The translations under genes were made by a program, and so were the position numbers. A model generated the notes under the pieces. That model saw only the letters and a list, made by a program, of their open reading frames with translations. It did not search any database and had not been told where the DNA came from. A stretch of DNA of 11,830 nt from Acidimicrobiales bacterium (lineage in GTDB: Bacteria > Actinomycetota > Acidimicrobiia > Acidimicrobiales > RAAP-2), in contig JASHWO010000298.1 in assembly GCA_030044045.1 (NCBI GenBank), positions 1-11,830 of the forward strand, given 5' to 3'. Positions within the stretch are counted from its first letter, which is position 1. Each line of letters opens with the position of its first letter. Positions 8,019-11,830 of the stretch are shown here, in pieces.

Positions 8019-8056
8019 GCCGTCATCTGACGACGGCTATGACTTCGGGTCCATAG
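8019..8056. promoter_or_regulatory. Divergent control region with two inverted repeats
   Basis: GCCGTC (8019-8024) and GACGGC (8032-8037) form a perfect inverted repeat with a 7-base spacer; CTATG (8037-8041) and CATAG (8052-8056) form a second with a 10-base spacer. A candidate + promoter, TTGCGC (8015-8020) and TATGAC (8038-8043) with a 17-base spacer, has the first repeat filling its spacer. A candidate - promoter, TGGACC (8053-8048) and TCAGAT (8030-8025), would start the regulator transcript near its ATG. The repeats are seen directly; the promoter boxes are weak matches, and regulator binding is inference. Confidence 0.4.
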
Positions 8057-8084
8057 ACGATGGGTACTGGTCGGGGCCGGGACA

Positions 8085-8107
8085 GCGGGTGCCGGCACGG
8101 CGCCCGC
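8085..8107 (+). promoter_or_regulatory. Leader hairpin touching the ribosome-binding site of the 8120 gene
   Basis: GCGGGTGCC (8085-8093) pairs over nine positions with GGCGCCCGC (8099-8107), with one G-U pair and a five-base loop. The Shine-Dalgarno AAGGAGG begins two bases later at 8109. The hairpin also contains the perfect palindrome GTGCCGGCAC (8089-8098), so it could instead be a protein-binding site on DNA. The position suggests translational control, but GC-rich DNA forms such stems easily. Confidence 0.4.
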
Positions 8108-8119
8108 CAAGGAGGCGCC

Positions 8120-8479
8120 ATGTCCGACGAGGGAGCACCGAGCCCCGCCCGCCTGCCGACCGTGTGCCCGGCCGGCCCCGAGGGCGTGATCTGCGCCGAG
8201 GAGATCCGCGCCAGGCGCCTGGTGATCTGTGACGAGGCGGGCCGCGAGCGCATCGTGGCCGGGCTCTCCTCCGGGGTGGCCGAGGTGCGCGTCACCCTCG
8301 ACGCCGGGGACAACCGATCCCCGGCGGTGCTCTTGACCGCCGGGGGCGACCCGGACCTCGGCTCGACGGTCGGCCTGTCCCTGTTCGCCGGCGGCGACGC
8401 GGTGGCCACGCTGCGGGCCACCGAAGGTGTGGGCGGGGTGTGGCGGACCGAGGTGTGGAGCCGGGCTCACGGTGGCTGA
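8120..8479 (+). CDS. Small beta-rich protein of unknown function (RARRLV-type module), divergent from an XRE regulator
   Basis: 119 residues. ATG 8120 is chosen over an upstream in-frame ATG (8060) because AAGGAGG (8109-8115) precedes it. After a flexible N-terminus, residues 27-62 contain EEIRARRLVICDEAGRERIV and a GVAEVRVTL strand; 66-115 alternate short beta strands with Gly/Asp turns (SVGL-like GSTVGLSLFAGGD, AVATLRATEG, WRTEVWS). Modules of the form IRARRxVxxDxxGRERA are widespread in GC-rich bacteria as small or repeated beta modules, with no established function that I know of. There is no signal peptide or membrane segment. A truncated paralogue lies at 10150-10321 on the other strand (16 of 36 residues identical by hand alignment). 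The gene is divergent from the XRE regulator at 7779-8015, which may control it. None of its seven Thr codons is ACA, unlike the resident RHS gene. Confidence 0.7.
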   Translation: MSDEGAPSPARLPTVCPAGPEGVICAEEIRARRLVICDEAGRERIVAGLSSGVAEVRVTLDAGDNRSPAVLLTAGGDPDLGSTVGLSLFAGGDAVATLRATEGVGGVWRTEVWSRAHGG

Positions 8480-8624
8480 CGAGCACCCCACCGCCTGATA
8501 CCAACGCCTGGCCTGACTCGTGCCACGTACTTCGCTTCTCAGCGGCCATGAGACTGTGACCTGGGGGATACGCAGGGCGGTGGCGTTTCGGGGTGACTAA
8601 TCCAGGGGGTTGGTAGCGTGCGCG

Positions 8625-9305
8625 ATGGCCTCGTTCGTGCGCAAGGTGCCCACTGCCTCGGGTGCTCGCGCGGTGCAGATCGTGCACAAGCAGGGCCGCC
8701 AGGTGGTGGGGATCGAGCACATCGGGTCCGCGCACGACGACGCCAAGCTGGCGCTCTTGATGGAAGCGACCCTCAGCGCCGAAGAGGCCATGGCCGTGTT
8801 CTTGGTCCCCGACACCACCACCCCGCTCGGCCTGCGGGACCGGGCGATGCTCGAGGTCTTCTACTCCACGGCCATCCGCCGGGCCGAGCTGGCCGCGCTG
8901 TGCTGCCAGGACATCGACTTCGCCAGGGGGACGCTGTTCGTCCGCCGGGGCAAGGGCGGCCGGGACCGCCACGTCCCGATCGGGGTGAGCGCCCGGGACT
9001 GGGTACGCCGCTACCTCGACGAGGTCCGCCCGCGCTACGCGCCCACCCCCGACCGGGGCATGCTGTTCTTGAGCGCCACCGGCGGCAGGCTCGGCAACAC
9101 CATCCTCTCGCGCACCGTCACCGGCTACGTGCGGGCCGCCGTGCCGCAAAAGCGCGGGAGCTGCCATATTTTCAGGCACTCAGCCGCAACCCTCATGCTC
9201 GACGCCGGCGCCGACGTGCGCCACGTGGCCGAGCTTCTTGGCCAGGCCCGCTTCAGAAGCTCAGCGCAACTGGTTCTTCCAGGGCCCCAGGCCCGGAACC
9301 CGTAG
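8625..9305 (+). pseudogene. Chimeric relic: IS1634-type transposase N-terminus fused to a tyrosine-recombinase core lacking its catalytic tyrosine
   Basis: A continuous 226-residue frame from ATG 8625. Residues 1-47 (MASFVRKVPTASGARAVQIV, then EHIGSAHDDAKLALL) match the conserved start of IS1634-family transposases. From about residue 50 the sequence is that of a XerC/D-like recombinase: TTTPLGLRDRAML, then R85 in the RRAEL motif, K110 in RRGKGGRDR, and H181-x-x-R184 in SCHIFRHSAATLML. The usual second His is Gln (LLGQ, 207). Directly afterwards the family sequence gives way to RFRSSAQLVLPGPQARNP, with no TxxYTH segment, so the nucleophilic tyrosine is absent; I do not find it in the other frames nearby. 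The N-terminal core-binding domain of the recombinase is also missing. The product should be unable to recombine DNA. At least two joins, near 8765 and 9245, are needed to explain it. It marks past mobile-element activity beside the HigBA pair. Confidence 0.8.
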
Positions 9306-9397
9306 GGGAACACCGGTGCCGGACGCCCGGTGGGGGCGGAGGTGGCCCCGCAGCGAGCGTGTGGGGCGTCGGCGGGTGGCGGTCACCGGCCACTTCC

Positions 9398-9438
9398 ATG
9401 ATCGCTACCATGAGATGATCGTAGGAACGCTATGATTG
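9398..9438 (+). promoter_or_regulatory. Three direct repeats at 17-base spacing overlapping the higB start, candidate operator
   Basis: ATGATCG at 9398-9404 and 9415-9421 and ATGATTG at 9432-9438 are spaced exactly 17 bases apart; the last overlaps the toxin's ATG. A TACCAT box (9406-9411) between the first two could be a -10 element. Toxin-antitoxin pairs are normally autorepressed by the antitoxin or the complex at such repeats. The repeats are short, so the assignment is tentative. Confidence 0.4.
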
Positions 9439-9767
9439 TTCGTGTGGTCGTTGTCGAGCTTCACGACGAGATCGTCGGCTGGATGGACTCGCTCGGCGAT
9501 GACGAGTGGGATCGGGTGGTCGTGGTGATCGACCGGCTTGCTGCCCTCGGCCCGTCGGCGCGCATGCCGTTGTCCGAGAGCCTTGGCGGCGGGCTGTTCG
9601 AGCTGCGTTTCACGCTCGGCCCGACCGCTCGCCGGATCACGTACCGGTTCACCAAGGACGGTCGGGTGGTGCTGCTCACCACCTTCCGCAAGCAACGCGA
9701 CAACGAGCGTACCGAGATCGCCAGGGCACGCAGGGCGGCCGAGGATTGCGCCCGAAGGAATCCGTGA
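9432..9767 (+). CDS. higB: HigB-type toxin (RelE/ParE superfamily, Gp49-like)
   Basis: 111 residues from ATG 9432, with AGGA at 9423-9426. The N-terminal half has VVVVELHDEIVGWMDSLG and a helix with RLAALG; the C-terminal half has the signature of phage Gp49-like/HigB toxins: LFELRF (55-60), RRITYRF (67-73), a strand ending in LLTTFRKQRD (81-90) and a basic helix TEIARARRAAEDC. Members of this family are usually mRNA interferases that cut ribosome-bound transcripts; basic residues such as R59, R67, K87 and R89 are candidate active-site or RNA contacts. Length and fold order are normal, so the toxin looks intact. The XRE antitoxin gene starts 11 bases after its stop; toxin-first order is characteristic of HigBA. 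Its Thr codons are ACC or ACG, never ACA, which fits an acquired cassette. Assignment to the HigB branch rather than another RelE branch is moderately sure. Confidence 0.85.
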   Translation: MIVRVVVVELHDEIVGWMDSLGDDEWDRVVVVIDRLAALGPSARMPLSESLGGGLFELRFTLGPTARRITYRFTKDGRVVLLTTFRKQRDNERTEIARARRAAEDCARRNP

Positions 9768-9778
9768 AGGAGAGGGAC

Positions 9779-10099
9779 ATGGCCAACTACTCCCGCTGGG
9801 ACGACGTGAAGAAGAGGCGTCGAGAGCCGACGCCCGAGAGACGGGCAGGTGTCGAGCAGGATCTCGCGCTGGGCCAGCTCATCTACGACCTGCGCACCGA
9901 GGCCGGGCTCAGCCAGCGCGAGCTTGCCGAGCGGATGGGAACGACGCAGTCGGTCATCTCCCGCCTCGAGGAGGGTGGAGGGGCCCGCAACCGCATCGAT
10001 ACCCTTGCCCGAGTTGCCAACGCCCTCGGTCGGCACCTCGTCGTCTCGTTCCCCGAAGAAGTCCCTGCCCGGCTTAGGGACGCCGTGCAGGTGGCCTGA
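9779..10099 (+). CDS. higA: HigA-type XRE antitoxin
   Basis: 106 residues from ATG 9779, preceded by AAGGAGAGG (9767-9775), which overlaps the last base of the toxin stop codon and suggests coupled expression. Residues 1-30 are charged (MANYSRWDDVKKRRREPTPE), possibly the part that wraps the toxin. Residues 33-90 are a Cro/C1 helix-turn-helix domain: LIYDLRTEAGLSQRELAERM, recognition helix TTQSVISRLEEG, then NRIDTLARVANALGRHLVVS. The protein ends soon after, as is usual for this antitoxin class. It should neutralise the 9432 toxin by direct binding and repress the shared promoter, probably at the repeats upstream of higB. It is intact. A different, truncated gene on the opposite strand approaches from its 3' side (10321 down to about 10150). 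Confidence 0.88.
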   Translation: MANYSRWDDVKKRRREPTPERRAGVEQDLALGQLIYDLRTEAGLSQRELAERMGTTQSVISRLEEGGGARNRIDTLARVANALGRHLVVSFPEEVPARLRDAVQVA

Positions 10100-10149
10100 C
10101 GCACGAGTAGTTCCGCCCGCGGCGTCAGAACGGATTGGTGGCTTCCCTG

Positions 10150-10321
10150 CGCCCCCGGCCGGCGGCAGGGCGTCCCTGTGCCCCACCCCCGCCACGGCCA
10201 CCGTGAGCTCGGCCACCCCGCCTGCCGCGCAGCCCACGATGCGCTCGTCGCTGCCAGCGTCGGTCACCACCAGGCGCCGGGTGCGCACCTCGTCACCCAG
10301 GGCGGCCAGTACCCGCTCCAC
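10150..10321 (-). pseudogene. Truncated paralogue of the 8120 beta-rich protein
   Basis: Reading from GTG 10321 on the - strand gives ERVLAALGDEVRTRRLVVTD, then DERIVGCAAGGVAELTVAV, aligning with EEIRARRLVICDEAGRERIV and GVAEVRVTL of the 8120 protein (16 of 36 residues identical). The frame is open back to about 10378 but offers no ATG and no ribosome site. Similarity fades near 10150 with PPAGGAGKPP. Beyond that the frame runs antisense through higA, so no genuine C-terminal half remains. It is divergent from the regulator at 10717, mirroring the 7779/8120 pair. Gene decay, or loss of its end when the HigBA cassette arrived, is inference. Confidence 0.6.
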
Positions 10322-10585
10322 GCGCCGCGTGGCGTTCGGCCCCGTGTCGAGCCATCCCGCGCCGATCGGCCCTTCCCCTCATCTCCCTGGCCGAGGACCA
10401 CCCATGCCATGACGACGATGTGTGGCCGAAGGGCAAGGCTTGTTCCCGCGCCGCCGGGCGAACGTGCGAGAACAGCGCGTCGCGGTGCTGCTCACCGGCT
10501 GGCCGGTCCCCGGCACTGCCGGCATCGGACCAGATCAGGGGCAGTGCCGTGGTCGTCTCCGGCCACCGGTGCGCGAGGATGCGCA
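10322..10585. other. Stretch without a recognisable gene
   Basis: Several overlapping open frames exist on both strands, but none has a ribosome site, recognisable motifs or a natural-looking protein sequence. With the relics on either side, this looks like decayed coding DNA. No tRNA, repeat array or terminator was seen. Confidence 0.5.
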
Positions 10586-10700
10586 GTGAACCGCTACTAC
10601 ACACCACCAGTGCCGAGTTCCTGAGGGTGGACCCCACATAGACTCGGAGCACGCCGACCTCGCTGGCTCCCGGTGACCACTTTCCTCCGGCTCGGATCGA
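10586..10700 (+). pseudogene. Frameshifted relic of an RHS core domain
   Basis: The 20 bases at 10586-10605 are identical to 6740-6759 in the RHS gene and encode VNRYYT. One base is then missing relative to the intact gene, and the next frame continues TSAEFLRVDPT up to a TAG at 10639-10641. Intact counterpart: NRYYTPTSAEFLSVDP. Further weak nucleotide resemblance (CTCGGAGCACGC, then a GGTGACC segment matching GGGGACC) suggests the relic continues to about 10700 with indels. No upstream RHS repeats are visible, so only a fragment of the core was left here. Strong to 10638, tentative beyond. Confidence 0.65.
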
Positions 10701-10702
10701 TC

Positions 10703-10708
10703 TATGTT
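10703..10708 (+). promoter_or_regulatory. Candidate -10 box for a leaderless regulator gene
   Basis: TATGTT ends eight bases before GTG 10717, which would put the transcript start at or next to the start codon. There is no ribosome-binding site. The 8-base palindrome GATCGATC (10695-10702) abuts the box and could be an operator. No clear -35 element was found. Confidence 0.35.
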
Positions 10709-10716
10709 GGTCGGGC

Positions 10717-10977
10717 GTGGCGGACACCTGGGAACCCCTGACATGGCCACAGGTTGTCGGCAAGCGCGTGCGGACGCAGCGCCTGGCGATCGGCTGGACC
10801 CCGGCGCGCCTGGCCCAGGCGATCGAGGACACCGAGGCGTGCGTCAACGCGATCGAACAGGGGCAGAGGGACCTGTCTGTCGACATGCTCGTCGAGGTGG
10901 CCTTCGCGCTCGGCATCAGCCCGACGCTGCTCACCGACGGCCTCCTCCCGGTGCCTCGCGGCCGGGCCCCGGCCTGA
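10717..10977 (+). CDS. XRE-family helix-turn-helix regulator, paralogue of the 7779 regulator
   Basis: 86 residues from GTG 10717, the only in-frame start that keeps the whole domain. Residues 15-75 form a Cro/C1 domain: GKRVRTQRLAIGWTPARLAQ, then CVNAIEQGQRDLS, then the closing helices LVEVAFALGISPTLL. The C-terminus is a short Pro/Arg tail. It shares with the 7779 regulator the pattern G-x-RVR-x2-R-x-A-x-GW-x3-RL, the E-x-G-x-R-x2-S turn and ALG-x2-P-x2-L-x2-GL (23 of 62 identical). No ribosome site precedes it; a -10-like box nearby suggests a leaderless message. It lies divergently from the truncated 8120-type gene, repeating the arrangement at 7779-8479. One of seven Thr codons is ACA. 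It may still be functional even though its partner is broken; the target is unknown. Confidence 0.8.
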   Translation: MADTWEPLTWPQVVGKRVRTQRLAIGWTPARLAQAIEDTEACVNAIEQGQRDLSVDMLVEVAFALGISPTLLTDGLLPVPRGRAPA

Positions 10978-11088
10978 CGGCCGGCTTCCCGCCAGGGGGC
11001 TGAACGCCCGGCTGAAGCGGCGGCGTCAGATCATTGCCCGGTAGCTCTGCAATTGCCGTGTCACCTCAGATACGCTGCCCCGCTGAAG

Positions 11089-11107
11089 GCGCCCACCAGG
11101 CGGGCGC
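11089..11107 (+). promoter_or_regulatory. Inverted repeat in the leader of the 11133 gene
   Basis: GCGCCC (11089-11094) and GGGCGC (11102-11107) are perfect inverted repeats with a seven-base loop, about 25 bases before the ATG. No U tract follows, so it is not a typical terminator. It may be a leader stem or a protein-binding site; chance is also possible at this GC content. Confidence 0.3.
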
Positions 11108-11132
11108 GGGGAACAGCGGTCAAGGGGGGAAC

Positions 11133-11830
11133 ATGCTGAAACGACCCATCTGCATACCCGTGGCTGGCCTGGCGCTGGCCACGGCGGCGCTCCTGGTGCC
11201 GGTCACCTCAGGGGCTTCGGTGCCGGCCACAGCCGCCAGCACGACCTGGGGCACCTGGCAGGGCCAGGCGCTCTCGGCTGTCGCCCACTACCGGGGCGAC
11301 GGGCCACTGACGGCCGGCGAGCCCAGCCCGGTCGTCACCTCGAGCGTGGCCACGCCGACAGGCCCCGTCTCGGTGGCCCAGCGCTCACTGGTGGCCCAGG
11401 ACAGCGGCGGGCAGATCCTCGTCCAGGAGACCGTTCTGGGAAGGAGCCAGGTGGTCGTCACCGAGACGGACCCGACAGCCGGGAACCGAGGGGCCACGCT
11501 CGTGCTCGACCCCGGCAGCTCGACGGTGGCCGGGACCTACCCCCGGCCGGGCAGCGCCGGGGCGCCGGCCACGGCCGCAATGGTGCGTCATCTCGGCCCG
11601 GCGGGCCACCGTCAACGGGCACGGCTCGTCACCACAGGCGGTTGCTACCCGGCGCCCCAGGCCCCGGTGGTCATCAGCACGGACTTTGGCCCACTGGTGG
11701 ACGGCGAGGGGATCATCGACTGCACACAATACGAGACACTCTCGCTCATCGTCTCCATCTACCGCGGTCTGCTCACACACGTGGGGACAACCGAAGGCGG
11801 GTCCAGCACAGGTTCCCGGCTCTCCTACTC
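11133..11830 (+). CDS. Secreted protein of unknown function (partial, runs off the right edge)
   Basis: 232 residues are visible from ATG 11133, with AAGGGGGG (11122-11129) upstream. Residues 1-28 form a clear signal peptide: MLKRP, a hydrophobic core VAGLALATAALLVPV, then a cleavage region near SGA-SVPATA. The mature part begins TTWGTWQGQALSAVAHYRGD and continues with Val/Thr-rich, probably beta-strand sequence (SVAQRSLVAQDSGGQILVQE, SQVVVTETD). Cysteines 171 (GGCYP) and 197 (IIDCTQY) could form a disulfide. I recognise no family. About one third of its Thr codons are ACA, matching the RHS gene and contrasting with the genes between 7779 and 10977, which suggests it belongs to the resident genome rather than the inserted block. 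There is a 155-base gap to the regulator upstream, so it probably has its own promoter, though I could not identify one with confidence. Confidence 0.75.
   Translation, partial: MLKRPICIPVAGLALATAALLVPVTSGASVPATAASTTWGTWQGQALSAVAHYRGDGPLTAGEPSPVVTSSVATPTGPVSVAQRSLVAQDSGGQILVQETVLGRSQVVVTETDPTAGNRGATLVLDPGSSTVAGTYPRPGSAGAPATAAMVRHLGPAGHRQRARLVTTGGCYPAPQAPVVISTDFGPLVDGEGIIDCTQYETLSLIVSIYRGLLTHVGTTEGGSSTGSRLSY

Noticed and set aside
8480..8624. Insertion-sequence left end or attachment site before the chimeric frame
   Set aside because: No matching inverted repeat, target duplication or tRNA end could be found in the window; the gap holds nothing I can name.
9282..9294. GGGCC-CCA-GGCCC stem as a terminator
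   Set aside because: Short stem inside the chimeric frame with no T-rich tail.
9461..10149. Continuation of the - strand frame from 10321 as a full 286-residue gene
   Set aside because: Past about 10150 it is antisense to higA and higB, and similarity to the 8120 protein has ended.
10293..10934. Open frame of 213 residues on the - strand
   Set aside because: It is antisense to the 10717 regulator and the RHS relic and shows no motif or ribosome site.
11053..11076. TTGCCG and TACGCT as a promoter for the 11133 gene
   Set aside because: The spacer is only 12 bases, too short for a normal sigma-70-type promoter.
1..11830. CRISPR array, tRNA or rRNA genes
   Set aside because: No regularly spaced repeats with unique spacers and no tRNA or rRNA hallmark sequences were seen.

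Overview
The window is GC-rich DNA, apparently actinobacterial. The GYW-type and Asp-box propellers and the cysteine-rich secreted RHS protein suggest an Acidimicrobiia-like member of Actinomycetota; this placement is inference, since no taxonomic marker gene is present. It holds a block of large secreted proteins (1-7761), then a patchwork of small regulators, a toxin-antitoxin pair and broken mobile genes (7779-10977), then the start of another secreted protein (11133 to the right edge).

Left block, all on +. The 3' end of a GYW-repeat propeller protein is followed by a C-rich tandem tract, a membrane-anchored seven-bladed Asp-box propeller (363-1748) and a 1881-residue RHS/YD-repeat protein (1793-7438). 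The RHS protein carries a complete seven-bladed YVTN propeller inserted among its YD repeats. It ends in the RHS core motif (NRYYTPTSAEFLSVDP...DPLGL) and a 188-residue C-terminal tip. Fourteen bases later comes a 102-residue two-helix membrane protein. Tip and partner are markedly less GC-rich than the shell, as expected of a polymorphic toxin tip and its immunity protein. The genes are closely spaced (58, 44 and 14 bases) and could be co-transcribed.

Middle block. A small XRE regulator (7779-8015, -) is divergent from a 119-residue beta-rich protein (8120-8479, +) across a control region with inverted repeats. Next comes a chimeric reading frame: the N-terminus of an IS1634-type transposase joined to a tyrosine-recombinase core that lacks the nucleophilic tyrosine. 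A HigBA-type toxin-antitoxin pair follows (9432-10099). Beyond it lie a truncated paralogue of the 119-residue protein (-), a frameshifted relic of an RHS core, and a second XRE regulator (10717-10977, +). The two regulator/beta-protein pairs are paralogous and lie as an inverted repeat of gene order around the recombinase relic and the toxin-antitoxin pair.

Right edge. A secreted protein of unknown function starts at 11133 and runs off the window. The 1793 RHS gene and this gene use the Thr codon ACA often, whereas the genes of the middle block almost never do. This supports the middle block being a separately acquired insertion between older resident genes.
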